Origin: Achromobacter spanius
GTDB taxonomy: Bacteria; Pseudomonadota; Gammaproteobacteria; Burkholderiales; Burkholderiaceae_B
Reading direction: 5' to 3'
NCBI RefSeq assembly: GCF_002812705.1
Contig: NZ_CP025030.1
Span: 3,534,001 to 3,598,000, forward strand
DNA: 64,000 bases
A program made the translations under genes and the position numbers. A model generated the notes under the pieces. It was given only the letters and a program-made list of their open reading frames with translations, made no database searches and was not told the DNA's origin. This document shows positions 9,197 through 21,182 of the stretch, piece by piece. Position 1 is the stretch's first letter; each line of letters begins with the position of its first letter.

Positions 9197-9356
9197 GATG
9201 GGCGGAATTATAGGGCCTGCCGGCGGGGCGGCGCACGCGGCGGCCGGCCCGGCCCCGATTTCACGGGCGCGACAGCGCGCCAACGCCCGACATGTCGGAT
9301 AATCCAGCCTTGGTTTCAAGTCGTCGTTTCAAGAACTTAGAGCGAGTCAAAGAGAT

Positions 9357-10730
9357 ATGCCCGTGGAATGGGAAGAACTGGTCACCCAACTCGATGCGCA
9401 CATGCCGCACGAGACCTGGGCGCAGACGCTGGTGGGTGTAGGCGTGCTGGTGCTGACCGCGCTGTTCGTGCAGTGGGTGGTGGCGCGCGTGGTGCTGCTG
9501 CTGGCGCACCGCGTGCTGGTGCTGAGCGGGCGGGGTGACTGGGACCAGGCGCTGCAACGCCGCCGGGCGTACCAGAACCTGTGGTACGCGGTGCCGTTCG
9601 CCGTGGTGTCGATGGGCATCGGCCTGGTGCCGCACGCGGAAAAAGCCGTCAGCATCGTTGGCCGGCTGGCCCACGCGGGCGCCTGGATCTGCGTGTTCGT
9701 GGCGTTCTCGGGCGTGCTGAGCGCCTGGCAGGACACCTATTCCGCCACCACGCGGGCGCAAACGCGCTCCATCAAGGGCTATATCCAGATCGGCAAGCTG
9801 ATTCTGGCGGCGGTGTGCACCGTGTTGGTGCTGTCCATCCTGATCGACCGCTCGCCCTTGTGGATGATTTCCGGCCTGGGCGCGCTGTCGGCGGTGCTGT
9901 TGCTGGTGTTCAAGGACACGCTGCTGTCGCTGGTGGCCAGCACGCAATTGACCAGCAACGACATGCTGCGCATTGGGGACTGGATCGAAATGCCGCAATC
10001 CAACGCCGATGGATTCGTGAAGGACATCGCGCTGCATACGGTCAAGGTGCAGAACTGGGACAACACCGTCACCACGGTGCCGACCTACAAGCTGTTCTCG
10101 GAAAGCTATCGCAACTACCGGCACATGTTCGAATCCGGCGGCCGGCGCATCAAGCGCACGCTGCGCATTGACGCGACGAGCGTGCGCTTCCTGACCGACG
10201 AAGAATCCCAGCGCCTGATGCGCTTTCGCCTGCTGCACGACTACCTGCAGGCCAAGACGCAGGACATCGCCCAGGCTAACCAGACCATGGGGGAATTGGC
10301 CAGCGTGCCCGCCAACCGCCGCCGGCTGACCAACATCGGCACCTTCCGCGCCTACGGCCTGGCCTTCCTGAAGCAGAACCCGGAAGTGCGCCAGGACATG
10401 GCGATGATGGTGCGCATGATGGAGCCCTCGTCCGACGGCATTCCGGTCGAGGTCTATTGCTTTACGGCCGTGACTGCCTGGGTGGAATACGAACGTATCC
10501 AGGGCGACATCTTCGACCATCTGCTGGCCATCCTGCCCGAGCTTGGGCTGCGCCTGTACCAGCAGCCGTCCGGGGCCGACATCGGCGCCATGGGCAGCCA
10601 TCTGCGCGAAAGCGCCATCCAGGCCGCGTTGGCGGCGGACCGGGATCGCGATCGTCCGGCGCCGGCGTTGCCGGATGGCTCGGGCGCCGTGTCCGAGCGC
10701 GGCCTGACCGATGGCAAGATGCCGACCTAG
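9357..10730 (+). CDS. YbdG-type (miniconductance) mechanosensitive channel, MscS family
   Basis: A 457-residue inner-membrane channel responding to membrane tension. About five hydrophobic helices precede the pore helix (LWMISGLGALSAVLLLVFKDTLLSLV is the TM3-like region, here given only by its flanks: near residues 170-195). Then comes the soluble MscS beta domain (LRIGDWIEMPQSNADGFVKD, WDNTVTTVPTYKLFSES), where the PTYKLFSESYRNYR stretch and C-terminal half resemble YbdG rather than MscS itself. It is probably monocistronic and lies 160 bases from the divergent argH start. A role in osmotic downshock protection is inferred from the family. Confidence 0.9.
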   Translation: MPVEWEELVTQLDAHMPHETWAQTLVGVGVLVLTALFVQWVVARVVLLLAHRVLVLSGRGDWDQALQRRRAYQNLWYAVPFAVVSMGIGLVPHAEKAVSIVGRLAHAGAWICVFVAFSGVLSAWQDTYSATTRAQTRSIKGYIQIGKLILAAVCTVLVLSILIDRSPLWMISGLGALSAVLLLVFKDTLLSLVASTQLTSNDMLRIGDWIEMPQSNADGFVKDIALHTVKVQNWDNTVTTVPTYKLFSESYRNYRHMFESGGRRIKRTLRIDATSVRFLTDEESQRLMRFRLLHDYLQAKTQDIAQANQTMGELASVPANRRRLTNIGTFRAYGLAFLKQNPEVRQDMAMMVRMMEPSSDGIPVEVYCFTAVTAWVEYERIQGDIFDHLLAILPELGLRLYQQPSGADIGAMGSHLRESAIQAALAADRDRDRPAPALPDGSGAVSERGLTDGKMPT

Positions 10731-10805
10731 ACGAAAGCGCGCCAGGCGCCGTGAGATAATCCGCCGGTTGGAACTTAGTCTTCATTGACCCCAGGCGAAC
10801 CCCCG

Positions 10806-13345
<2,540 letters not shown>

Positions 13346-13382
13346 TCCGCGCTACCTGTTGAGCGCCATCGCCTGAGCGTCC

Positions 13383-13423
13383 AAGGCGCTCGCCCCATCA
13401 CCGGGGCGGACGCCTTTGTCTTT
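13383..13423 (+). terminator. Terminator downstream of the PII gene
   Basis: Stem AAGGCG..CGCCCC with GGGGCG..CGCCTT, interrupted by a two-base internal loop and capped by a six-base loop, followed by TTGTCTTTCT. It ends plus-strand transcription just before the convergent gspF stop codon. Confidence 0.75.
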
Positions 13424-14629
13424 CTAGCGGATCAGTTGGTTCATTTCCAGAATCGGCATCATCACCGCCAGCACGATCAGCAGGACAAAACCCCCCATCA
13501 GCAGAATCAGCGCCGGTTCCAGCAGCGCCGTCATCGCCATGGCGCGGCGTTCCAGATCGCGCGACAGATTCTGCGCGCCTCGGTCCAGCAATTCGGGCAG
13601 CCGTCCGGTTTTTTCGCCGCTGGCAATCAGGTGCACCAACAGCGACGGAAAGACCTTCTGCGCGCCCAGCGACGCCGATAGCGCCGCGCCTTCGCGCACG
13701 CGTGCAGATGCCTCGTCCACCGCTTGGCGCAGCACGTCGTTGCCCAGGGTGCGGCGCGCAGCTTCCAGCGCGGTCAGCAGCGCCACGCCGCTGCCGCACA
13801 AGATGGCCAGCGTGGACGCAAAGCGCGCCGCGTTCACCCCCAGCACGAAGCGGCCCATCAGCGGCAGGCGCAACACGCGCGCATGCCACGCACGGCGCGC
13901 GGCGGGCGCGCGCAGCGTGTAGCGCCACAGCACGATGGCCAAGGCCAGGCCCACGCCCGTCACCATGCCCCATTCGCGCACATAGTCCGACAAGGCCAGC
14001 ATCACGCGGGTCAGCATCGGCAATTGCTGCTTGGCCTGGCTGAACGCCGACACCACCTGCGGCACCACATAGCCCAGCAGGAAGATCACGATGATGACCG
14101 ACACGCTGGCAACCACCGCCGGGTAGATGAAGGCCGTCATGACCTTGCTGCGCAAGGTGTTGCGTTCTTCGATGTAGTCCGCCAGCTTCTCCATCACTTG
14201 CGCCAGGTCGCCGGACTCTTCGCCCGCGCCGATCAGGGCGCGATAGATCTCGGGAAAGTCACGCGGCCGGGCGGCCAGCGCGGTGGACAGGCGGTGGCCG
14301 GCGCGCACGTCGTCGCGCACGGCGCCAAGTGTGGCGGCGATGTGTTTTTTCTCCGCTTGTTCAAGCGTGGCGGAAAGCGCGGCATCCAGCGGCAAGCGCG
14401 CCGCCAGCAGACTGGCCAGTTGGCGCGTCAGCCAGGCCAGGTCGGCATCCGACAGGCGGGTGCGCAGGCTGGCGCCCAGGCCTTCAGTGCGCGCGGCCGA
14501 TGCCGTCGATAAGGGCAACAGGCCACGGCCGCGCAACTGGTTGCGGGCGCCGCGCTCGGTGTCGGCGTCGATCGTGCCACGCACGATTTTGCCCAGCGCG
14601 TCGGTGGCTTCGTATCGAAAGGAAGGCAT
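13424..14629 (-). CDS. gspF: Type II secretion inner-membrane platform protein GspF
   Basis: A 401-residue polytopic inner-membrane protein that couples the GspE ATPase to pseudopilus assembly. Two tandem T2SSF domains are visible (about 70-195 and 275-395), each with the family's Gly-Glu pattern (ALIGAGEESGDLAQVMEKLA and HLIASGEKTGRLPELLDRGA). Three long hydrophobic helices lie near 170-195, 225-245 and 370-395. The N-terminal MPSFRYEATDALGKIVRGTI is typical. The gene is alone on the minus strand, divergent from gspD and convergent with the PII gene, instead of following gspE as in most clusters. Confidence 0.95.
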   Translation of the reverse strand: MPSFRYEATDALGKIVRGTIDADTERGARNQLRGRGLLPLSTASAARTEGLGASLRTRLSDADLAWLTRQLASLLAARLPLDAALSATLEQAEKKHIAATLGAVRDDVRAGHRLSTALAARPRDFPEIYRALIGAGEESGDLAQVMEKLADYIEERNTLRSKVMTAFIYPAVVASVSVIIVIFLLGYVVPQVVSAFSQAKQQLPMLTRVMLALSDYVREWGMVTGVGLALAIVLWRYTLRAPAARRAWHARVLRLPLMGRFVLGVNAARFASTLAILCGSGVALLTALEAARRTLGNDVLRQAVDEASARVREGAALSASLGAQKVFPSLLVHLIASGEKTGRLPELLDRGAQNLSRDLERRAMAMTALLEPALILLMGGFVLLIVLAVMMPILEMNQLIR

Positions 14630-14696
14630 GGCGAAAGCAGGGGGAGACGCGCAAATGAAAAACGCGCAAGAGCCCCGAATTTAAAGGGTTTGCAGG

Positions 14697-14750
14697 CTGT
14701 ATGTTGCATGTCAAATATGACCGTGGTGTTGCACTGTCACCCCGTATACT
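14697..14750 (+). promoter_or_regulatory. Possible PhoB half-sites and -10 before gspD
   Basis: CTGTATG-TTGC-ATGTCAA (14697-14714) has the 7-4-7 layout of a Pho box with a good second half. A further half-site CTGTCAC lies at 14734-14740, and a strong -10-like TATACT at 14745-14750. The spacing to the -10 does not match the classical arrangement, so PhoB control of gspD is only suggested. The same intergenic region also serves the divergent gspF. Confidence 0.3.
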
Positions 14751-14809
14751 CCGACGCGATTTCACGTTTTTTCACACCTGCATTCACGTCTGAAGGCACC
14801 ACTCTCGTC

Positions 14810-17191
14810 ATGCGTCACATCGCGCAATTCAGCCTTGCCGCCTTGCTCATCGCAAGCCAAATCGGACCGGCGATCAGCACGGCCCAAGCTCAACAAACGG
14901 ACAACCGTGTCAGCTTGAACTTTGTCGACACCGACATTCCCGCCGTGTTGCGCGCGCTGTCGTTGTTCACGCAGCGCAACTTCCTGGTGGACCCGCGCGT
15001 CAAGGGCAAGCTGACGCTGGTGTCCGACCGCCCCGTGGATAGCGGGCAGGCGCTGGCCATGCTGACGGGGGCGCTGCGCTTGCAGGGCTTTGCCATCGTG
15101 GACGTGGACGGCGTGACGCGCGTGGTGCCTGAAGCCGACGCCAAGCTGCAAGGCAGCGCCGTGGTGGGCAATACACGGCCGGCGGCCGCGCCTGCATCGA
15201 CCAGCGCGTCGACCGGCGCCGCGCGCGGGCCGGTGCCCGTGTCGGCCTTCGCGAAAGGCGGCCGCAGCAGCGGCGAGATGCTGACGCGCGTGTTCCCCCT
15301 GAAGTACGAGAACGCGGCGAACCTGGTGCCCGTGCTGCGCCCGATGGTGCCGCCCAACAACCCCATCAATGCCTACCCCGGCAATAACACGCTGGTGGTC
15401 ACGGACTACGCCGACAACCTGGAGCGCATTGCGCAGGTCATCGCCCGTATCGACGTACCCAGCTCCATCGACACCGACGTGGTGCCGGTGCAGTCGGGCA
15501 TCGCGACCGACATCGCCATCCTGGCCTCGCAGTTGCTGGACACGCAAAGCAGCGACCCCACGCAGCGCATCGCGGTGGTGGCCGACCCACGCAGCAACAG
15601 CGTGCTGGTGCGTTCGGGCAGCCCGGCGCGCACGCGCCTGGCGCGTGACCTGATCATGAAGCTGGACGCGCAGCAGAACCGCGCCGGCAACTTGCACGTG
15701 GTCTACATGCGCAATGCGCAAGCCTCGCGCATTGCCGAAGTGCTGGGCGGCCTGTTGACCGGGCAGGCCAATTCCGCGCCAGGCGCGTCGGGCGGTGCAA
15801 GCAGCGCCACGGGCGGTCAGCAGACGGGCGCGCGTACCCAGAACACCTCGGCGGGCAACGCGCAGACGGGGCAGGGCATGGCCAGCTTGTCGGGTTCATC
15901 CAAGAGCGGTTTGTCGGGCGAGCAAGAGCGCATCGCGCGGGAAGACAACAGCTCGCAACCCGTGTCGTATTCGGCGGGCGGCGCCACCATACAGGCCGAT
16001 CCGGCCACCAACTCGCTGATCATCTCCGCGCCCGAACCGCTGTACCGCAGCCTGCGCGAAGTGATCGACCAGTTGGACCAGCGCCGCGCGCAGGTGCTGG
16101 TGGAAAGCCTGATCGTTGAAGTCAGCGAAGAAAAAGCCGCGGAATTCGGCATCCAGTGGATGACGGGCGCGGGCAACATCAACAGCAACGGCACCAGCTT
16201 CATCGGCGGCACCAACCTGGGCGGCAGCGGCATCACGGGCAACGGCCCGACGTCCATCGACGCCATCGGTGGCGGCCTGAGCCTGGGCGTGGTCAAGGGC
16301 ACCGTGGACGTGCTGGGCAACCAGGTCATCAACCTGGGCGTGTTGGCCCGCGCCATGGAAAACACGGGCGAAGCCAACATCCTGTCCACGCCGAACCTGC
16401 TGACGCTGGACAACCAGTCGGCCAGCATTCTGGTGGGCAAGACCGTGCCGTTCGTGACGGGCCAATACGTCACGTCGGGCAGCAACGGCAGCTCGAACCC
16501 GTTCCAGACGATTGAACGCGAGGACGTGGGCCTGAAGCTGAACATCCGTCCGCAAATTTCGGAAGGCGGCGCGGTCAAGCTGGACATCTACCAGGAAGTC
16601 AGCAGCATCGACGAAAGCCGTTCCAATTCCACCAGCGGCATCGTGACCAACAAGCGCGCCATCGACACCAGCGTGTTGATCGATGACGGCCAGATCATCG
16701 TGCTGGGCGGCCTGCTGGAAGACAACGTCACCTTGACCACCAACAGCGTGCCCGGCCTGGGTTCGCTGCCGGTCATCGGGTCGCTGTTTCGCTACGACAC
16801 GCGCAAGCGCACCAAGACCAACCTGATGGTGTTCCTGCGCCCCTACGTGGTGCGCGACGCCAAGCGCAGCGCCAGCGTCACCATGGACCGCTACGACTAC
16901 ATGCGCCGGGCGCAGGGCGCGGCGCAACCGGGTCACCACTGGGCATTGCCCGACATGCAGGCGCCGATGCTGCCGCTGCCCGGCTCCGCGCCGTCGGTGT
17001 CGAACAACGCCTACGACCTGCGCCCGGACCAGCAGGCCGCCACCCTGCGCCAGCCGCCACCCGCCACGGTGCAGTCGTTCACGGTGCGTCAGTACCCGGG
17101 CAGCCCGCCGGCGCGCACTGCCGCCATGCCGATTCACGTGTCCAGCAGCTTGATGCACAGCGTGGCGGTGGACCCCGAGTCGCTGCTATGA
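14810..17191 (+). CDS. gspD: Type II secretion outer-membrane secretin GspD
   Basis: A 793-residue secretin forming the outer-membrane gate. A signal peptide ([18 protein letters not shown]) fixes the start at 14810. The N0 domain follows ([18 protein letters not shown]), then N1-N3 domains ([19 protein letters not shown] is one), interrupted by a Gly/Ser/Thr/Gln-rich insert at about 320-375. The secretin domain follows, with [20 protein letters not shown] and [17 protein letters not shown]. About 100 residues rich in Pro and Gln continue past the usual C-terminus and may be an S-domain-like pilotin-binding or surface extension. The stop overlaps the gspE start (ATGA). Confidence 0.95.
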   Translation: MRHIAQFSLAALLIASQIGPAISTAQAQQTDNRVSLNFVDTDIPAVLRALSLFTQRNFLVDPRVKGKLTLVSDRPVDSGQALAMLTGALRLQGFAIVDVDGVTRVVPEADAKLQGSAVVGNTRPAAAPASTSASTGAARGPVPVSAFAKGGRSSGEMLTRVFPLKYENAANLVPVLRPMVPPNNPINAYPGNNTLVVTDYADNLERIAQVIARIDVPSSIDTDVVPVQSGIATDIAILASQLLDTQSSDPTQRIAVVADPRSNSVLVRSGSPARTRLARDLIMKLDAQQNRAGNLHVVYMRNAQASRIAEVLGGLLTGQANSAPGASGGASSATGGQQTGARTQNTSAGNAQTGQGMASLSGSSKSGLSGEQERIAREDNSSQPVSYSAGGATIQADPATNSLIISAPEPLYRSLREVIDQLDQRRAQVLVESLIVEVSEEKAAEFGIQWMTGAGNINSNGTSFIGGTNLGGSGITGNGPTSIDAIGGGLSLGVVKGTVDVLGNQVINLGVLARAMENTGEANILSTPNLLTLDNQSASILVGKTVPFVTGQYVTSGSNGSSNPFQTIEREDVGLKLNIRPQISEGGAVKLDIYQEVSSIDESRSNSTSGIVTNKRAIDTSVLIDDGQIIVLGGLLEDNVTLTTNSVPGLGSLPVIGSLFRYDTRKRTKTNLMVFLRPYVVRDAKRSASVTMDRYDYMRRAQGAAQPGHHWALPDMQAPMLPLPGSAPSVSNNAYDLRPDQQAATLRQPPPATVQSFTVRQYPGSPPARTAAMPIHVSSSLMHSVAVDPESLL

Positions 17192-18615
17192 GCGCGCACC
17201 CCTTGCCCTACGCCTGGGCGCGCGCGCAGCGGGCCGTGCTGTCGCTGCGCGCGGGCCAGGTGCAGTTGACGGTCAGCCCGCGCACGCCGGAATGGGCGGT
17301 GCGGGAAATTCGGCGCTGCCATGGCGACGTGACACTGGCGCAGGTGGACGACGAGGCGCTGGAAACCTTGTTGACGGCGGCATACAGCCATTCCGAAGAC
17401 GCCGCGTCCGTCATGGGCGTGGCGGAAAACGAGATTGACCTGGACCGCCTGCTGCAAGACATGCCCGAGGTGGCCGACCTGCTGGAAGCGCAGGACGATG
17501 CGCCCGTGATCCGCATGATCAACGCGCTGTTCGCGCAGGCCGCGCGCGACGGCGCCAGCGACATCCACATTGAGCCCTTCGAAACCCATTCGGTGGTGCG
17601 TTACCGCGTCGACGGCACGCTGCGCGATGTGGTGTCGCCGCGCAAGGCCTTGCACGCGGCCTTGATTTCACGCATCAAGATCATGGCGCATCTGGACATC
17701 GCCGAAAAACGCCTGCCGCAAGACGGCCGCATTGCGCTGCGCGTGGGCGGCCGGCCCATTGACGTGCGCGTGTCGACCTTGCCCACGGGCCATGGCGAAC
17801 GCGCCGTGCTGCGCTTGTTGGACAAGGAAGCGGGGCGGCTGCAATTGGAGCGCCTGGGCATGTGCCCCGAGGTGTTGACGCAACTGGACCGCCTGATCCG
17901 CCAGCCGCACGGCATTGTGCTGGTGACGGGGCCCACCGGCAGCGGCAAGACCACTACGCTGTACGCCGCGCTAAGCCGGCTGGATGCGGCCACCAGCAAT
18001 ATCCTGACGGTGGAAGACCCCATCGAATACGACCTGTCCGGTATCAGCCAGACGCAGGTCAACGCGAAGATCGACATGAGCTTCGCGCTGGCCCTGCGCG
18101 CCATCTTGCGACAGGACCCGGACGTCATCATGATCGGAGAAATCCGCGATCTGGAAACCGCGCAGATCGCGGTGCAGGCCTCGCTGACGGGCCACCTGGT
18201 GCTGGCCACGCTGCACACCAACGACGCCGTGTCCGCCGTGACTCGGCTGACGGATATGGGCGTGGAGCCCTTTCTGTTGGCCTCGTCGCTATTGGGCGTG
18301 CTGGCGCAGCGGCTGGTGCGCAAGCTGTGCCCGGAATGCAAGAAGCCGTCGATGCAGGATGGCATGCGAGTGTTCCATCCCGTGGGGTGCCCGGCCTGCA
18401 ATCACACCGGCTACAGCGGACGGTCGGGTATCCACGAACTGTTTACCGTGGACGACGACGCGCGCCGCCTGATCCATGAAGGCCGCGACGAACGCGAATT
18501 GCGCGTGGCCGCCATGGCCGCGGGCATGCGCACGATGCGGCAGGATGGCCAGCGCTGGGTGGAAGGCGGGCAGACCTCGCCCGAGGAAATCGTGCGGGTT
18601 ACGCGCGACGCCTAG
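17188..18615 (+). CDS. gspE: Type II secretion ATPase GspE
   Basis: A 475-residue cytoplasmic ATPase that drives pseudopilus assembly. Visible are a shortened N1E/N2E region, an Asp box (SDIHIEPFE), Walker A at residues 248-257 ([10 protein letters not shown]), a Walker B-like segment ([16 protein letters not shown]), a His box ([14 protein letters not shown]) and the tetracysteine zinc site (CPECKK and [12 protein letters not shown]). It overlaps the gspD stop by four bases, so the pair is translationally coupled. The run of 8-base repeats and a hairpin follow before the convergent gspN. Confidence 0.96.
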   Translation: MSAHPLPYAWARAQRAVLSLRAGQVQLTVSPRTPEWAVREIRRCHGDVTLAQVDDEALETLLTAAYSHSEDAASVMGVAENEIDLDRLLQDMPEVADLLEAQDDAPVIRMINALFAQAARDGASDIHIEPFETHSVVRYRVDGTLRDVVSPRKALHAALISRIKIMAHLDIAEKRLPQDGRIALRVGGRPIDVRVSTLPTGHGERAVLRLLDKEAGRLQLERLGMCPEVLTQLDRLIRQPHGIVLVTGPTGSGKTTTLYAALSRLDAATSNILTVEDPIEYDLSGISQTQVNAKIDMSFALALRAILRQDPDVIMIGEIRDLETAQIAVQASLTGHLVLATLHTNDAVSAVTRLTDMGVEPFLLASSLLGVLAQRLVRKLCPECKKPSMQDGMRVFHPVGCPACNHTGYSGRSGIHELFTVDDDARRLIHEGRDERELRVAAMAAGMRTMRQDGQRWVEGGQTSPEEIVRVTRDA

Positions 18616-18624
18616 CACTGCGGG

Positions 18625-18696
18625 CAGGCACGCAGGCATCCAGGCATCCAGGCACGCAGGCACGCAGGCACGCAGGCGCGGAGGCACCCAGGCGCG
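18625..18696. repeat. Nine tandem copies of an 8-base unit (CAGGCACG-type)
   Basis: Units run CAGGCACG, CAGGCATC (twice), CAGGCACG (three times), CAGGCGCG, GAGGCACC and CAGGCGCG without interruption. The unit length is not a multiple of three and the array is outside coding sequence, between the 3' ends of convergent gspE and gspN. Confidence 0.9.
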
Positions 18697-18714
18697 GCCT
18701 GCCTGGCGGCAGGC
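18697..18714. terminator. Short hairpin between convergent gspE and gspN
   Basis: GCCTGCC pairs with GGCAGGC around TGGC, directly after the repeat array and four bases before the gspN stop codon. No T tract follows, so termination is uncertain. Confidence 0.35.
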
Positions 18715-18718
18715 CCGC

Positions 18719-19477
18719 CTACTTGCCGGCCCGAAACACCACCGTGTCACCCGAGCGGCGGCCCAGCGTGGACATCAAGCCATCCAGCGCGGCCCGCTGC
18801 GCGGGCGTGGCCGCCTCCGCATAGGTGGCCTGGCCTTCGAAGCGCGCGCCGCGCGGGCCGGCGGTGCCCTGGCCCGTGACGGCCAGCAGCCCGCTTTCCG
18901 TGCTGAGTGTCAGCGTTGCACCCGCCTTGCCTTGGCCTTGTACCCGCAGCAGATACGTGCCCACCGGCGCAATCGACGTCAGCGCCGTGCCCGCGTTACG
19001 CCAGCGCACATCCGCGATCTGGCCGGCCGGCAAACTGCCGCCCAGGCTCAAGGCCTGCCACTTGATCTCCAGCATCCCTTCGGGCGCCAGCGTGTTCCAG
19101 GGCGCGCCCAGCGCGGGCAAGACGGTGGCCGGCACACGCAGCGATTGCGCCGGCACGGCTATGCCGGTCCAGCCCAGACGCGCCCGCAAGGGACCTTGCA
19201 GCCAGGGGTGCGTGACCTCAAGCGCCATCGCATCCCAACGCCATTGCCATTGCACGGGTTGCGGCAACACGCGCCGCGACCCTTGCGGGCCCAGCGCCAC
19301 CCAGGCACTGCCGTGCCATACCGTGCCGCCGGCGTCCGCCAGTGACACAAGGGAAGCATCCGACTGCATGGCCAGCAACCAGCGCGCGGGCAGCACGCTG
19401 GCGGCGGCGGCCACGGCACAGGCGCAACTGGCCAGCCAGAGCGTGGCCGACCGCTTGTTCACACGCACCCACGCCAT
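18719..19477 (-). CDS. gspN: Type II secretion protein GspN
   Basis: A 252-residue bitopic inner-membrane protein, accessory in most type II systems. An N-terminal membrane anchor (about 10-30, LWLASCACAVAAAASVLPARWL) precedes a periplasmic domain. Family-like motifs are GGTVWHGSAWV near residue 50 and GTYLLRVQGQGKAGATLTLSTESGLLAVTGQG near the C-terminus, given here by their ends only. The ATG at 19477 overlaps the gspM stop (ATGA), which fixes the start. It is the last gene of the gspG-N transcript. Confidence 0.85.
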   Translation of the reverse strand: MAWVRVNKRSATLWLASCACAVAAAASVLPARWLLAMQSDASLVSLADAGGTVWHGSAWVALGPQGSRRVLPQPVQWQWRWDAMALEVTHPWLQGPLRARLGWTGIAVPAQSLRVPATVLPALGAPWNTLAPEGMLEIKWQALSLGGSLPAGQIADVRWRNAGTALTSIAPVGTYLLRVQGQGKAGATLTLSTESGLLAVTGQGTAGPRGARFEGQATYAEAATPAQRAALDGLMSTLGRRSGDTVVFRAGK

Positions 19478-20175
19478 CAGCGGGCTCCCGATGGTTCGGG
19501 CAGCGTCAGCGTGACGTGGCCGTTGACGAGCCCTGGCAGGGGCCGGCCATTGGGATTGGTGGCCCGGTTCAATTCCACTTGCTGTGTGCTCAGTCCCCAG
19601 TCTTGTCCGGCGCCGTCCAGCCAGGGCAGCAGGGCGGATGACGGCGCCTGGTTCAAGGTCAATTGCAAACCCTTGCCGGACTCGGGCGTGCCCAGGGTCC
19701 ACATCGCCGCCGGCAGCCCGGCGCGTTCCAGGCTGGCGCCCACTTCCGCCTGCGTGGGCAGCGACGCCACGGGCGCGGCGGATCGTTGGCGCAGCGCGCG
19801 GGCCTGGGCGGTCAGGTCGGCCACGGCGGCAGCCTGCCCGCGCAAGAGCGGCAGTTCGGCTTGCAGCTTGCGCATCGTGTTCAGGGGCGGTTCGATCAGC
19901 GTGACAAAGACCACGGCCATGCCGAGCAGCGCGCCGGCTCCCGTGACCAGGCGGCGTTCGCGCGGCGCCAGCGCCTGAAAGCGTAGTCGGGCACGGGCAA
20001 GCGTGGGGTCGACGGCTTTGCGCAGACGGGCGTGGGCGGTTTGCCAGCCGGCTTGCAGGCGGGTTTGCAGATTGGTTTGCGGAGTCGTGTGCGGAATTGT
20101 GTGCGGAATTGTGTGCGGATTCGCTTGCGGATTCTTTTGCAGAATCGTCTGCCGGTTTTCAATCGGGGCGGTCAT
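19477..20175 (-). CDS. gspM: Type II secretion protein GspM
   Basis: A 232-residue inner-membrane protein partnering GspL. The membrane segment is near 75-95 (LVTGAGALLGMAVVFVTLI) and is followed by a coiled-coil-prone Ala/Leu/Gln-rich stretch and a ferredoxin-like periplasmic domain. The cytoplasmic N-terminus (about residues 5-45) is unusual: it is encoded by a 12-base tandem repeat giving Asn/Ile-Pro-His-Thr-type tetrapeptides, not a normal GspM feature. The start is set by ATGA overlap with gspL. Confidence 0.88.
   Translation of the reverse strand: MTAPIENRQTILQKNPQANPHTIPHTIPHTTPQTNLQTRLQAGWQTAHARLRKAVDPTLARARLRFQALAPRERRLVTGAGALLGMAVVFVTLIEPPLNTMRKLQAELPLLRGQAAAVADLTAQARALRQRSAAPVASLPTQAEVGASLERAGLPAAMWTLGTPESGKGLQLTLNQAPSSALLPWLDGAGQDWGLSTQQVELNRATNPNGRPLPGLVNGHVTLTLPEPSGAR
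20041..20160. repeat. Ten 12-base degenerate tandem units inside gspM
   Basis: Counting from 20041, units of the type (G/T)TGCGGAATTGT recur every 12 bases; two adjacent copies at 20089-20112 are identical. As 12 is a multiple of three, copy-number change would add or remove four residues without breaking the frame. Confidence 0.85.
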
Positions 20176-21182
20176 GGTTGTTTGCGCACGATGCGCCAGG
20201 TGTTGTCGGTATCGCCGCGTTCCAGCTTTAGGCCCAAGGCGGCGGCTTGCTGGATCAGCGCGGGGGTTTCGGCGACGCGCTGCGCTTGTTCGCCGGACTC
20301 GGCCAGTTGCAAGGTCAGGGCCTGATCCGCGTAAGTCAGTCGCGACACCTTGTCGGCCGCGAACGGCAGCAGTTGCGCGGTGGCGCGCGCCAAGGGCAGG
20401 AAGTCGGCCGCGTTGGCCGCGCCACGATTGGCCTGTAGTGCATCCAAGCCTTGCTGAGCCTGGCGGGGCGGGTCCAGCACGACGGGCAGGTCGGGAAACG
20501 CGGCCAGCACTTGCTGGCGCATGCCCGCCGTCAGTGCCTGGGCCTCGGTGCTGAGCTGCGAGGCGTAAAGGTTCAAGCCCGCAATCCAGACGACAGCGGC
20601 CGCCGCACCCCAACGCCACACCGGACGCCAGCGCGAGATCTGGGCCGGCGCCAACTGCGGCATGGCCAGCGACCACGTGGGCGACGGCGCCTGCCAACGC
20701 GGGTCGGCGGGGGTACGCAAGGGTTCGGACGACGTGGGCGCCAGGGTTTGCGGCGCGATCAGCGCATGGGCGCGCAGGCCCTGGGCATTCAGCAGGCCCC
20801 AGGCGCGCCGCACCGGCTCACGGGGTGACCACGCCAGCGCCACGCTGCCATCGGCGGCGCGTGCGCTAAATCCGATAGCCAGCGCGTCCAGATCGCTTAG
20901 CACCAGGGGTTCCAACGCGCTGTGCACGGCAGCGGCAAAGCGCGCGCGGGGCACGGCTGGAATGCGTACCGTGGTGGCGATGACGTCGGCGGGGTGCAGC
21001 ACCGCTTCGCAGACGGCGTGGGGGTAGGCGTTGCCCAGGGCGCGCACGCTCAGTTCGCCCTGCTGGACGCAACGTCCGCGCCGGTCGAACCAGGCATAGG
21101 GCAGCGGCGAATCGGCCGTTAATTCTTCCAGGGGGGCAAGCGCGATGCGCAAGGCGTTCTTCAAGGGATTTCTCTTGTCCAT
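20172..21182 (-). CDS. gspL: Type II secretion protein GspL
   Basis: A 336-residue inner-membrane protein linking GspE to the envelope. It has a shortened actin-like cytoplasmic domain (residues 1-190; LPYAWFDRRGRCVQQGEL at the N-terminus), one membrane helix near 200-220 (WGAAAAVVWIAGLNLYASQL) and a periplasmic ferredoxin-like domain ending ERGDTDNTWRIVRKQP. It overlaps gspK by 22 bases upstream and gspM by four bases downstream. It is shorter than the roughly 400 residues of Klebsiella-type GspL. Confidence 0.9.
   Translation of the reverse strand: MDKRNPLKNALRIALAPLEELTADSPLPYAWFDRRGRCVQQGELSVRALGNAYPHAVCEAVLHPADVIATTVRIPAVPRARFAAAVHSALEPLVLSDLDALAIGFSARAADGSVALAWSPREPVRRAWGLLNAQGLRAHALIAPQTLAPTSSEPLRTPADPRWQAPSPTWSLAMPQLAPAQISRWRPVWRWGAAAAVVWIAGLNLYASQLSTEAQALTAGMRQQVLAAFPDLPVVLDPPRQAQQGLDALQANRGAANAADFLPLARATAQLLPFAADKVSRLTYADQALTLQLAESGEQAQRVAETPALIQQAAALGLKLERGDTDNTWRIVRKQP

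Noticed and set aside
7847..9340. 497-codon open frame opposite argH
   Set aside because: Shadow of argH; its low-complexity Val/Gly/Gln/His-rich translation is typical of antisense frames in GC-rich DNA.
18625..18696. Possible CRISPR array
   Set aside because: Units are 8 bases and contiguous, with no spacers; it is a simple tandem repeat.
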